In this document: piece after piece, positions 14,128-25,494 of the stretch | Layout of the letters: each line of letters starts with the position of its first letter | How positions within the stretch are numbered: position 1 is the first letter of the stretch | DNA from: Medicago truncatula | Lineage: Eukaryota; Streptophyta; Magnoliopsida; Fabales; Fabaceae | Length of the DNA: 64,000 nucleotides | Assembly (NCBI RefSeq): GCF_003473485.1 | Contig: NC_053042.1 | Location: 40,824,762 to 40,888,761 of the forward strand | Reading direction: 5' to 3' | The notes under the pieces: generated by a model | The model's input: the letters and a program-made list of their open reading frames with translations, nothing else | Told to the model about the DNA's origin: nothing | Database searches by the model: none | Program-made: the position numbers and the translations under genes

Positions 14128-14265
14128 ACCTAAGAGAGTTTAGATGAGATGACACAGGTCTCTTCTAGTTTAACCAAGGTCTCGGGTTCGAATTCAGCCT
14201 TAGACATGCAACAACGTTAAAACTCTTAGGGAGAGTTTGTCATCCATTTAGTTTCCAGAAAAAAA
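14128..14265 (+). mobile_element. SINE-like retroposon with tRNA-type B box and target-site duplication
   Basis: The element holds a tRNA-like B-box region (GGTCTCGGGTTCGAATTC) and ends in an A-run. It is flanked by an 11-bp direct repeat AAATGCAAATT at 14117-14127 and 14266-14276, a clear target-site duplication. Length, internal promoter-like box, A-tail and direct repeats together fit a short interspersed retroposon. The A box is poorly conserved. Confidence 0.7.
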
Positions 14266-14276
14266 AAATGCAAATT

Positions 14277-15534
14277 GTATAAAAATATGTCATTGTGAGA
14301 ACACGCTTTCTCATGTTTGATCTCTTGGCTTTAAGAGTTACTTGTCCCGTAGTAAAAGACCCGACCCTCAATCTCGCAATTGGGAAAACTTCAGTCCTAC
14401 TTCATATATTATATAATGATTCATAAACTAGTTACTTCATATTTGAAGAAGAGAGTCCATGCACCAAAATGTCGTTGGTCTCACCTTAAACAAGTGATAT
14501 GCTCTTCTGTATTCAGAAAAATTGATGAAATGGAAGAATTCACTTTTTTTAATACAAAATTTCTCTTTTAGACTACTTAACAAGTGCCTTAAAAAACACT
14601 TATAAAAGAAGAATATTAGAACAATCTTTTTTTTTCTAGTGACTTCGTTCTTTATTTCATTTGAGAGAATCTTTAGAAAAAGAATATATTTATGTCATGT
14701 TTGATAAATATGACGTTTCTAGTAAACTAAAAAACGTTTAATAGCTATTTTACTTCAATATCTCCTATACAAAACAAACTAGGGCATTTTTTTGGGACAA
14801 TTAAGGCATTTGTTAACATTACCTTATTTTTAAATACTACTATAAACATAGATATTGATCATGTTAGTAAATATTGTTTTTCATATCATCAATCATCAAT
14901 AATAAAAGGCGAAAGATTTGGGGGCTGATCACCTTGACTTGTTTATGTTTAATTTTTCATGCCCTTTTTCATATAATATGTGTGGTCTATTACATATAAG
15001 AAGTTGGGTTTTGATGGTGTCCTCCACCTCAATGACGTGAATAATTTTAATGCATCATTAATCAATTGCTAAAAAAAATAATCAGATGGTGATCAATTTA
15101 GAGATTAAAAATGTCAAATTGATCACTAAATCGATAGTTAACATTGACAACATTTGGTAAATTGATCTGTAAATATGTCGCAAACTTATTTAGCGACCAA
15201 TTACAACATTTGATAAATTGACTATAATAACTTGTCAATTGTCATTAATTTAGTCGTATAAGAAAATAATTGATTAGACAAGTGCTCTGAATAGTTAAAT
15301 GGCTTCATTTTGTCAACATATATTTCATTGAAGAGAAAAGAAGGTGGAAACAACCTTTCACCTTTTTATTGATATGAAAAAAGTAACATTTATTAACACG
15401 ATCAACATCTATGTTTATAAACTTTATAGTAGTATTTTTTACTACTTTTTTTTTTTTTACCTCAAAAAAAGTAGTATTTAGAAATAAGGTAGTATAGTGT
15501 TAAACAAGTGTCTTTACAACACTTGTTAAGGAGC
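14277..15534. other. Intergenic stretch bounded by related short MITE-like ends
   Basis: No gene is seen. Near 14576 the sequence ACTTAACAAGTGCCTT, and near 15500-15533 the sequence AACAAGTGTCTT followed by ACACTTGTTAAGGA, resemble the ends of the small foldback element at 26989-27183. They may be the two ends of a larger member of that family, but the interior is unremarkable. Within 15060-15250 several GATCAATTTA / AAATTGATC and GCGACCAATT-type motifs recur in both orientations. Confidence 0.4.
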
Positions 15535-16105
15535 CTAAGAGAGATTTTGTATTGAAAAAGTTATCTTTTTAGCTTTTAAAAATTGATTACATAAATCCTC
15601 CTTATCTACTAGTATCCTCCAACACCACTTTCCTAACAATGAAATATTAAATTCATGTAACCTCCGCACTCCTAACCCTCCATCCTTCTTTGGTAAACAA
15701 ACCGAGTCCCAATTAACCCATGAAACTTTCCTAAAGTCCTCACAACCCTCCAAAAAAAATCTTTTAAATAAATATTCAATAGAAGAAATTATACATGCAG
15801 GTGCCTTGAAGAAGAAAAGAAAGTAAACCGGAAGAGATGTCATGACAGATTTCAGGAGAATCAAACGACATCCCAACGAGAGAAATTTGCTTTTCCAATT
15901 TGACAGTCTATTAACAATTCGATCAACCACATGTTTCTAAAACTCTAGCCTCCTTGCATCCCCACCATAGGCAGCCCCAGGTACACAAAGGGTAAACTTC
16001 CCACACGACAATGCATCACCATAGAAGCCTCATTAAACCACGAATCAGGGACATTAACTCCCGTCAGCATGCTTTTGTGAAAGTTTACCTTCAACTCAAA
16101 CACCT
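15535..16105 (-). mobile_element. LINE (non-LTR) reverse-transcriptase C-terminal remnant
   Basis: The minus strand encodes VDRIVNRLSNWKSKFLSLGC, RLILLKSVMTSLPVYFL, then VSWVNWDSVCLPKKDGGLGV and LGKWCWRIL. This is the conserved block just after the reverse-transcriptase catalytic region of plant L1-type LINEs. Upstream, on the same strand but after a frame break and stops, 15950-16100 reads NFHKSMLTGVNVPDSWFNEA and VYLGLPMVG, the preceding part of the same protein. No endonuclease domain or YADD box is seen. The element is 5'-truncated and frameshifted, and cannot be active. Confidence 0.85.
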
Positions 16106-17198
16106 GTTAAAAAATAGTCAACACCGCCCTCATGGAACGAAACAAATCATTTTGAGTTTTATTGGTTTGATTTGAATTAAATGTAGAAAAGAAAAAATGA
16201 ATCAATTTAATAATTGATTTGATTGACTATTGAGGTTCTTGGATATTCACTTGTTTGATTTTTATACCCTACATACTTTTAATGAAACAAATCATTTTGT
16301 TTGATTTTTATTCAAGAATATCTCTATTTAGCATGGTTTGATGTATGGATGTGCTTACACTATTGACTCAATAGTATTGATGAGTGCAAAGTAATTAATC
16401 TCTTTATGTATATTTTATTTTGACAAGGTCGTTAGAACTAAAACACAAAATTTTCAAATATGAATGATGATTTTGTACTCCCGGGACACGCAGAGGAGAA
16501 AAGAACGTAAAAGGACGGTGGCCATGCCCATGACAGCGCATTAAGATGGAATTGTCACTTTCTTTCGTTATTAGAAAGTTTTAAAATTAATAATTTGTTG
16601 AATGAGTTTTTAAATAACCTCAAAAATTGTCATTTTCATAAAGAGAAACGAAGATAGATACAAAAGCTGGAGCCAATAAGTGGTTCAATATTGTTCATCA
16701 TTCATCTTATATGTACCAAAAAGGCGTACGTGATAATATAGCATACCTGCAGTTCCAAAGTCCCATCAATACGACATATATTTTACTACTTGCCAAGAGG
16801 AAAAAATCATCTCAAGAAGGAACGAGGATAGCATGCGTTCGACAATTTGGTGCATTTACGCAATCCATACACTCCTAAGATTACACTAATGACTACGTGA
16901 ATGCATCAAAATTTCAATCGTAGGTAATCTGGTTATCCGAAGGAGAACCAAAATATATGCCTAAAAATTAATTTTTGAGTCTGATAAAGAAGTAAATTAT
17001 ATTTTTTTTCAAAATATATATATATAATTTCTTCAAAGGAAATTATACATGTAAACGGAATTTTCTCATGTTTCTGCTTTTTTAAGATGACAAATGACCA
17101 TATTCAATTTTTACAATAGACTAAATAATCGAACAAAAATTTGCCAACCAAAAATGGAAAGATCAAACCAAAATATATACTTTTGACTCAAAGTGATA
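16106..17198. other. Intergenic, no features recognised
   Basis: AT-rich sequence without a recognisable gene or repeat. A short palindromic AT-run lies near 17022-17031. Confidence 0.45.
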
Positions 17199-17207
17199 TA
17201 TAATATA

Positions 17208-17837
17208 GGTTTAAATACTCTTTTGGTCCTTTAAGTATTTAGTTGGTATCGCTTTGCTCCATTAACTAAAAAAAAAATTGTTTGAGTACTTTAAATTTTT
17301 TTTTTGTCTCGTTTTGGTCCTTTCTGTTAGGTTTCCGTTAGGGTTTAAAAAAAAAAGTTAACTCCTGGACACTTGTCACCTTGTCATTGGCTCTGAGATT
17401 TTTTTTACAAAAAAAAAATTAATATATTTTTTTTAAAATATATATTTAAAAAAAACAAAAGCCAATGACAAATTGACATGTGTCACCTTAAAAAAATATA
17501 TATATATATATTAAAAAATAAATTATTAACGTTTTTTATATACTATTTTTTTTTATCTATAAAAAAAAGAAATTTTTATATATTACTTTTATATTAAAGT
17601 AATTATTTTTTTAATATTTCTTTTTTTTTATAAAAAAGTAAAAAAAAAATCTCAGAGCCAATGACAAGGTGACACGTGTCCACACTTAATGTTTTTTATT
17701 AAACCTAACGGAAACCTAACATAAGGGACCAAAATGAAACAAAAAAAAACTTAAAGTACTCAAACAATCTTTTTTTTAGTTAAAGAACCAAAACGATACC
17801 AATTAAATATTTAAGAGATCAAAAGAGCATTTAAGCC
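17208..17837. mobile_element. Mutator-type foldback/MITE element (copy 1 of 4) with 9-bp TSD
   Basis: The ends are inverted: the left reads GGTTTAAATACTCTTTTGGT and the right, reversed, GGCTTAAATGCTCTTTTGAT. The arms pair over at least 150 bases, including CTCAGAGCCAATGACAAGGT on the right and its complement on the left. The element is flanked by a perfect 9-bp direct repeat TATAATATA at 17199-17207 and 17838-17846. Nine-base duplications are the hallmark of Mutator-like transposition. The centre is very AT-rich and has no ORF. A G-box core (GACACGTGTC) lies in the right arm at about 17680. Confidence 0.85.
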
Positions 17838-17846
17838 TATAATATA

Positions 17847-19335
17847 GAATTTTTTGAATATCATATTCACCATTTGTGGATCTTGACTCTTGCCTATCGA
17901 GTAATACATTATACTGTATACTAATACTGATTGAATAATAACAAACAACCGTGTCTATAAGAAAAAACAGAGATATAAAAAGTAATGAAAACAAATTTGT
18001 ATGACCTAAATCTATGATCAAATAGTAACCTATGTTTCATGATACTTCTCGTTGAAATCTCTCACTTCAAGTTCAACTGCTGTGTCAAAGAAAAAATTAA
18101 TTGATACATAGTCTCTCAATGTAACGTTTTACAATAAAGTGTTTACATTATTTTGACTAAGTAGAAATATTTATGTCACTTAATATTTATACTTTCATAA
18201 GAGAGACCACCACAAAAAATAAATAGGATTGACACCAACTACCACTTACCAATATCACACGCCACGCCACTGCTAAGTATATTCGAAACTAGAAGCATTT
18301 CAAAAAATCCATATAATTTAATTTTATTATTGTAATTATCAGGGGTAATGAACTATAGGAAATTACCCCAAACACACGTGAACAGAAGAATTTTTGTATT
18401 ATTGTGGGGTCATTTTCGAGAATGATTCGATCAGAGTCCACCCGTGACAGGGTAAGGTTGAATTCGTAATTATACACTCTAGGCGGCTGATTCTTGTCTA
18501 GAGTGGCAGCTTTGCTATTTTGATGAAAGGACAAGGGTGATTTAGGAATAATGACGTTCTTTTTAAAATATCCTCAGAAACAGACAAACTTTCCAACTTG
18601 AATCCCTCGTCCTCTAGCAACATCAAATAAAATATAAATTGAACTTTTAAATTAAACTATTTAAAAAATTACACTAGTAAGGTGCCCATAATACCCTTCA
18701 TCTAACCATATAATAAGAACAAGAAATATTTGCACACATATATTTTATGACATAAGATTAATTAAAATGATATTTCTTGCCACAACTAATTAACATATCT
18801 AGATTTAAACATAAACCCAATGTACTTATTCACTCATTGTAAAGATATTTATAACTAAATCAATTCTTCATTTGAGAAGACCATTTTATGATGCGATTAT
18901 CTTTAAACACCCATAATTCACATACATTCCTTTAACATATCATTTTTCTCTCTATCTCTCTCCTCTTATCACATTATTCTCTTTATTTATTTCTCTCTCA
19001 AAGGGTCTATAAGTATTGAGTGTATACAAACCATTTTTCTTTATGATATTGAGAAAAACCGATTTATAAGTTGAGGGTTGCCTCTAACTATAAACTCATA
19101 TTCAAGCATTATCTTATATAATTTGCGACTCTTAACAATTACCCCCAATTATTGAGAAAAAATAGTAAATATTTAAAATTTCTTCTTCAACTATTATATG
19201 AGTTATTATGTACGATCTAACTCAATTGAATTGATAATGTAATATTGTTAAGTTGAACACGTTTATCCATGTTCGAATTCAAAACCATGTAATATTGCTC
19301 ACTTTTGGAAGAAAAACAATTGAATTATATATAAT
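17847..19335. other. Intergenic, no recognised genes
   Basis: AT-rich. The minus-strand ORF at 18289-18534 has no domain I can name, although 18390-18530 is less AT-rich than its surroundings and could be a captured exon piece. Pyrimidine-rich tracts (CTCTCTATCTCTCTCC) occur near 18950. Confidence 0.45.
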
Positions 19336-19351
19336 TATATACATCCAAAAA

Positions 19352-19510
19352 CCCATTTGGGTTGACGTAGTGGTTGGCTTGGGGTCTTGAAGTGTGCACC
19401 TCTCAAGGTCTCAGGTCTTTAAATGGGACTCCCGCAATTGGACGGGGAATCGCAGTCCTTGGAGTGGTAGATCGAGTTTTCCAAAAAAAAATATATATAT
19501 ATATACTATA
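19352..19510 (+). mobile_element. SINE with 16-bp target-site duplication
   Basis: The element begins CCCATTTGGGTTGACGTAGT and contains a tRNA-like stretch (GTGGTTGGCTTGG, then TCTCAAGGTCTCAGGTC). It ends in a tail of A's followed by AT repeats. It is flanked by a perfect 16-bp direct repeat TATATACATCCAAAAA at 19336-19351 and 19511-19526. This length of duplication is diagnostic of L1-mediated retroposition. It sits about 370 bp upstream of the IDD start codon, so it is part of that gene's promoter region. Confidence 0.85.
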
Positions 19511-19881
19511 TATATACATCCAAAAAATTAAGTGAAGGGTATTTCCATAATATGAAACAATGTTAAGGGCATATGAAGTGCTACAAAAAACAGTGCCTGA
19601 AAAGAGTAGAATACATATTTTAATTACAATGCAAATCCAAAGCCTGTTTCTTGTATTTTTATGCCAACAAGCACCCCTCATCTCCACACCATAAAAGGAG
19701 GAGAGTTTCCTGGTTTTTGTCTTCCTCTGGTTCCACAAATCCCATCTTTTCTGTTTCAATTGAGTAACCTTTGTCTTTCCATAGTTTCTCAAGAGTAGTG
19801 AAACAAACACTCACTAGTTTGTAATAAACTAAATAGAAAAAAAAGGGAACATTTTTCTACTTCCTTTTTCTTAATTTGGCT

Positions 19882-22800
19882 ATGTCAAACATCACAAGTT
19901 GTGATAGTGGGAGCTTCTCTACAGAGAATACAAGAGAAGATGCAGTTAAACAGCAACAAACTGATCAAATACTTGGTCAATTTCATAGTCCACATTCTCA
20001 TACTTCAACTACAACAAATAATAATAATAATAGCAATGGTTCTAACACAGATTTACAACCACCTCTTAAGAAGAAAAGGAACCTACCAGGAAATCCAGGT
20101 AATTCACTTTTTATTCATAAACAACCATCTTTAGTTAAGTTGACTCGTTTTCTTTAATTTTTCACCTTTTTTTTGCATATTGATTCTTGTATTTCTTCCC
20201 TTGCTTTTATTAGTTTTGCAAGATTTTATTTATTGAAATATGATAATGAAATCAAAGTTTGAACCGTACATAATTATTGTTATTCATGGCTTGCACATAC
20301 CAATTCAAAACATCATATTATATGACAATAATTATGGTATATATTTCATTTGTTGTATTTCTTCAATCCTCTCATTGGTTAATTCTAAAAATAGAAAAAA
20401 TAGTGATGCATAGTTTGCTACTAAAATATGTTCCAAATGATCTTTGTTTCAAAAAATTATATCTCACAAAAAGGCCAATATCAGGTAAAAAAAATAGACA
20501 ATGGCAAGCTTAATTAATTAAGTGCATTTAATTAAGACATTTCTATAGGCTCCATGAAATTAAAGGATAAGCCTTGATCTGGTAAAAAAAAGAAGCATGC
20601 TTAATTATTCCTTTAAGTGAAGACAAAGATCTATATAGTGGGGATATGTTTAATTAAGTCAGAATATATATAATTGATATAGCTAAAATAAATGATGAAT
20701 TATTGGTGTGTGTAAGTAAGTAGCTAGGAGAAGAAGAAACTCAATTATTGTCTTGCCAATAATTGTTGTACACTGTTGACTTTTGTTGACTCCTATTTTT
20801 TCTTTTTTCTTTGTTTCACACATAGTACATATTAACGTGTTTAATATGTTTGGCACAGATCCAAGTGCTGAAGTGATAGCACTATCACCAACAACACTAA
20901 TGGCTACAAACAGATTCGTATGTGAAATATGTAACAAGGGTTTTCAAAGAGACCAAAATCTTCAACTGCACCGAAGAGGACACAACTTGCCTTGGAAGCT
21001 AAAACAAAGAACTAGTGCAGAAATTAGAAAGAGGGTTTATGTTTGTCCTGAACCTTCATGTGTACACCATAACCCTGCAAGAGCACTTGGTGATCTTACT
21101 GGAATTAAAAAGCACTTTTGTAGAAAGCATGGTGAGAAAAAGTGGAAATGTGATAAGTGTTCTAAGAAATATGCTGTTCAATCTGATTGGAAAGCTCATT
21201 CCAAAATATGTGGTACAAGGGAATACAAATGTGACTGTGGAACCATCTTTTCCAGGTATGTGAATAAAAAAAAAAAAACTTGTGGTTTAATTTGACTTTT
21301 GAACAGTGTTTCTTTCTTAGTTTCTTCCACCAGTTCAACTTTCATGCACTAGCTGTCGTTTACTAATAATAATAAATAAAGTGTGTGCGTGCCGTTTTGG
21401 CAGCTAAGAATAAGATAGACTAAGCTTTGACCACATACCCTATGAACTAGTATGAAGTATATATATGAACTACTTTTCATTTGAGTTTTTCTTCTTTAAC
21501 TTTTTGTAGTTTAGGTTTTATGGGTGTGATGATATATTTAGACATCTATAATTTTTTATCATTCATTCAATATTTCATTTTCTTTTTATTATTTTTTTCT
21601 ATTACATCATTAATATCTTATATGATTTTTTCTAAAAGTTGTATAATAGATTTTTGGTGTACAACTTTCTATATAATAAGAGTTTTGGTTCGATACATTG
21701 TCACCATAAAACTTTCTACACTGTCAGGAAATCATCATCATTCATATGTGTGATTTTAAAATTAGTTATGATTGAATAAACAATATATATATATATATAT
21801 ATATGAATTAACATTTTATACTAAAACTATATATATTTATATACAAACATACGCTTAATGTATATATTAATCATCAACAATAACAAAGTGATCCTTAAAA
21901 TATTAAGATGTTTTAACAAATTTTTGTTAGTAGTTAAACAAATTAACTATTAACATTTAACTATAAAATAAAATTGCTTAGCATTTGATCATTTATATTA
22001 ATATGCATAAAGAAAGTGTTCATTGAGTACAATTATAGGTCACTACGTGTATATTATTAAATTTATTTGGCTCAGTCAAATAAAGTGTTCCTACATATGT
22101 ATGTATAGCCTAGGTGTATAAAAAACATTAGTCTTTATTTATTATTTCATAATACCCATGCAGGTCCTCATGTCATGAGCAATTATATATTTCATATTTA
22201 ACTTACATTCACCTGGCTAGAGAGTTTCTTATTAATTGATTTATTTACTATATGCAGAAGAGACAGCTTCATTACCCACAGAGCATTCTGTGACGCATTG
22301 GCTGAAGAGAACAACAAAGCCAACGAAGGAGTACTATCAAACTTGCAACACCAACCAATCTCAAATCTCGTTTCTTCATTACCTTTAAACCCCATTAATA
22401 ACCCTCAAATTTGTGGAACTGTATCAGAATTCAACAACCATTCAGATCACAAGCTCCCATTATCATCCCCTCATGAACTCATGTCCATGTCTGTGCCACC
22501 AAAACCCTTCAATAACAACATATTCACTAGAAGCCTTTCATCATCAACTTCATCTCCTTCTCTTCAACTCAGTTCAAATAATTCACTCAATAATATCTTA
22601 GAAGAAAATGGATCACTCCATTTATCTGCTGCAACTTCACCTCACATGTCAGCCACTGCATTGCTACAAAAAGCTGCTCAAATGGGTGCAACTGTGAGTA
22701 ATAATAATGCAGGTATCATGACTGATAAAACTACCGTTGCTACGAACATGATGGCGCCGCCGCAGTTTGGTTTGGTGCAACAACAAGGACATGCTTTCAT

Positions 22801-23236
22801 GAACCACTACATGCAACAGCAACAACAACATTACAATAATAATTTCAATGCAAATGGGATAATAAATGGAGGTGGTGTTGGAATGAATGGAGTTGATATG
22901 TTTAATGCTATATTGGATCAAAGTAAGGCTTTATCGAAGATCATTGAACAAAACAATCAAACTCAAAGCATTAATAGTGTTGTTGGAGGTGGAGGAGGAG
23001 GTGCATCAAGTAATAGTAATAATGTTATGAACATTAGTGGAAGTAAGGGTGGTGGAGATGTAATGACACTGGATTTGTTGGGGATAGGAGGAGGAGGTGC
23101 ACATAGTAATTTCTATGGAGGTGGTACACAACAACAGGCAGAAAGTGCAGCAGCAGCAGCAGCTGATGAGGTTTGGAGAAATTGGTCAACCAAGAATGGA
23201 GGGTTTGAATCTTTTTCAGCAACAAGCAACATTTGA
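19882..23236 (+). CDS. INDETERMINATE-DOMAIN (IDD) C2H2 zinc-finger transcription factor
   Basis: Three exons join in frame: 19882-20098, 20859-21255, 22258-23236, giving 530 residues. After a basic stretch (LKKKRNLPGNP, nuclear-localisation-like) comes the ID domain: finger 1 FVCEICNKGFQRDQNLQLH at about residue 92, finger 2 YVCPEPSCVHH with KKHFCRKH, the CCHC finger WKCDKCSKKYAVQSDWKAH, and YKCDCGTIFSRRDSFITHRA, the last completed across intron 2. The C-terminal part has the IDD motif MSATALLQKAAQMGA and MTLDLLGIGG, with Asn/Gln-rich and Gly-rich tracts. IDD proteins (JACKDAW, NUTCRACKER, BALDIBIS and relatives) bind DNA and partner GRAS proteins such as SHR, SCR and DELLA. Which IDD this is I cannot say. 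The start is the first ATG (19882). A SINE lies just upstream. Confidence 0.95.
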
Positions 23237-23856
23237 AAACACCACCTAGTTTGGTTGGGGGGGAAGCCAAGAAATACTTAATAAATAGTATTCAACTTTT
23301 TGAATTAGTGGGGTTGCTTTAATTTTATTTTCTGTTTTTATTTTTAGTATTATTTATTTGACTACCCCACACCCCCCTTCCTTCCTTTCGACCATGACAT
23401 GACACATCAAATCATTGATATTAATTGGTCGATTTTGTATTCATGACAAACTAGCTAGCCAGTGTAAGTGTTATGTGTAGACTCTTATGATGGTACCATA
23501 AATCTGTATTCAAATGTTATAATGGCAAATCATTAATTATAAGAATTCCCTGTTCAATATTCACGTTTGGATTTTCTTTCACTATACACATACGTACATA
23601 TATTGCCAATGAATGCACAAATCAAAATGTAGTGTAATGGCTCTTGAGACTTGAGAACCCAAAGGAATTGAGAGCCACAAAAAACTAGATAAGGGCAATG
23701 CTATCCCAACCAATCAAAATCCACCACTTGATTATTTATTTTCTTATAGAGGATGTAATGTAATACATGTTACGTTACGTGAATGAAACCAACATATAAT
23801 AATAATTGTGACAAAGTACTATATTGTTGTTACTTATGACATAAAAGAGTTGAAAG
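23237..23856. other. Intergenic between IDD and PsbP-domain genes
   Basis: Holds the IDD 3' UTR and the PsbP-gene promoter. No ORF or repeat of note. GATGTAATGTAATACATGTTACGTTACGTG near 23752 has two TTACGT-type motifs about 60-80 bp before the start codon. Confidence 0.5.
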
Positions 23857-24974
23857 ATGGCAGTGCAACTGCGACTGCAAACGAAGTTTGGAGCATGGAA
23901 CAGAAATTGCATAGGTGTAACACGATGTTCGAGTGATAGAGAAGAAAAATTGAAAGTTAAAGAAGCAGTAGTGTGGTCTCCTGCTGAGGAATTGGCCAAG
24001 AAATTTGAGCGGCGGCTTCTTGTGGGAATAGGTTCAGCTTCACTTGTAGCTTTAGGTGCAAATTTTGGTGGCATCACTAGTTTTTTTCTTGGTTTGTCAC
24101 CACAGAATGGTCGTAAACTGAAGCTGGATGTGCTTTATCCCATAGGAGGCTACACACGTTACATTGACACAAGAGAGGGGTTCGGTAATTTATTTATTTT
24201 ATTCACTTTAGCATATTATTATATTCATACATTAAAAAGCATGCTAGTACATACATTTAATTAATTGTTAATTTGGGATGATTTGGATGGCATATTAAAA
24301 TAATCAGAATTTATATACCCGGTGAATTGGGTTGGAGATCAGACACTCCTGTATCGAGCTGCTAAAAGAAGAGAAATGGAACTATCATTGGATCCTCCTC
24401 CGCTGAATTTACGGCCACGTTCTAATGTCAATGAACCAGTTGTCGCATTTGGTCCCCCGGGTTCCAATGGTGAACTCAATGTCAGTGTTATTGTTTCCCC
24501 CGTTGCTCTAGACTTCTCGTAAGTATCCATCCATTACTACTAGCTACCACTTCACTTCACTTGTTAGTTAATTGGAATATAATAATTTCACTTATTTTCC
24601 ATGTGCTTATTGAAAACTTGAAAACAAGGATTACTGAAAGCGTGTGGTTTTAACTTTCAAGGATTGAAGCATTTGGAAGCCCTGAGGAGGTGGGGGAAGC
24701 TGTAATTCGGACCATAACAGGATCGGGGCAACGGCCAGATGTGAAGGGAACATTGGTAAAATCAAGTTTGAGAGAGGATACTGTTCGAAATGCCAAATAC
24801 TACGAGCTGGAATTCAGAGTTGAGAGTCCTTCGTTTAGGCGACACAATGTTTGTGTCTGTTGTGCTCGTGGTGGGAGGCTCTTCACGTTAAATGCTCAGG
24901 CACCTGAATCAACCTGGCCAGGAGTGAAGCCAGATTTCTACACAATTGCAGATTCATTCAATCTCACAACTTAG
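23857..24974 (+). CDS. PsbP-domain protein, probably chloroplast thylakoid lumen
   Basis: Three exons join in frame: 23857-24184, 24308-24518, 24662-24974, giving 283 residues. The N-terminal ~75 residues look like a bipartite plastid transit region: a basic, acid-poor start (MAVQLRLQTKFGAWNRN), then a hydrophobic stretch (LLVGIGSASLVALGANFGGI) fitting a lumen-targeting segment. The PsbP fold follows: LDVLYPIGGYTRYIDTREGF, EFIYPVNWVGDQTLLYRA, PPPLNLRPRSNVNEPVVAFG, LNVSVIVSPV, then YYELEFRVESP and RLFTLNAQAPESTWP near the end. The family is related to the PSII oxygen-evolving subunit PsbP; PPD members act in assembly of photosystems or other lumen processes. It is a PPD paralogue rather than PsbP itself, and I cannot fix the number. 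The gene is convergent with JMJ24 (stop codons about 520 bp apart). Confidence 0.93.
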
Positions 24975-25494
24975 TGATTCAGTTGAAGCTTTTATGGAAA
25001 ATAACAGTGGGTGGAGGTGGATCTCCAAGAGACTGGGGCTAGGACCTGGGAGTACAAATAAAATTTATATCCAGTAGGTCGAACTTGTAACTTTTATTTT
25101 GTTTGCAAAGCTAAGGTTTTGATTTGCTTGGCTACATAGGTTCCCAAAAACTAATGCAGTTTCGGTTGTTTTTTATCTGAAAGGTGCCTGGCTGATGCCA
25201 ATTCTGAGCCCCAAACATTTCTTAATTTAAGTAAAAGGTCAGAAATAATTTTGTGACTTCATATATATTACAAAATTACATGTTTCTATTGCACTTTTTT
25301 AAATAAATTACAGATCTGAAATCTCTCGTTACATGATTCTCTATGTCTAATGTCAGTAACTATTATACACATTCAACAATTATCTACGTATTTGATCTAC
25401 TACACTGAAACATACTAACTTTTAAAATACTGCTCAAATACAGTTACTGTACATGACTACTTTTCTGATTTGAGACTAAGCTAAATGTGGATGT
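24975..25494. other. Intergenic between convergent genes
   Basis: Contains the 3' UTRs of the PsbP-domain gene (from the left) and JMJ24-like gene (from the right). No other feature seen. Confidence 0.5.

Noticed and set aside
18289-18534. 81-codon minus-strand ORF
   Set aside because: No domain recognised. A captured exon is possible but unsupported.
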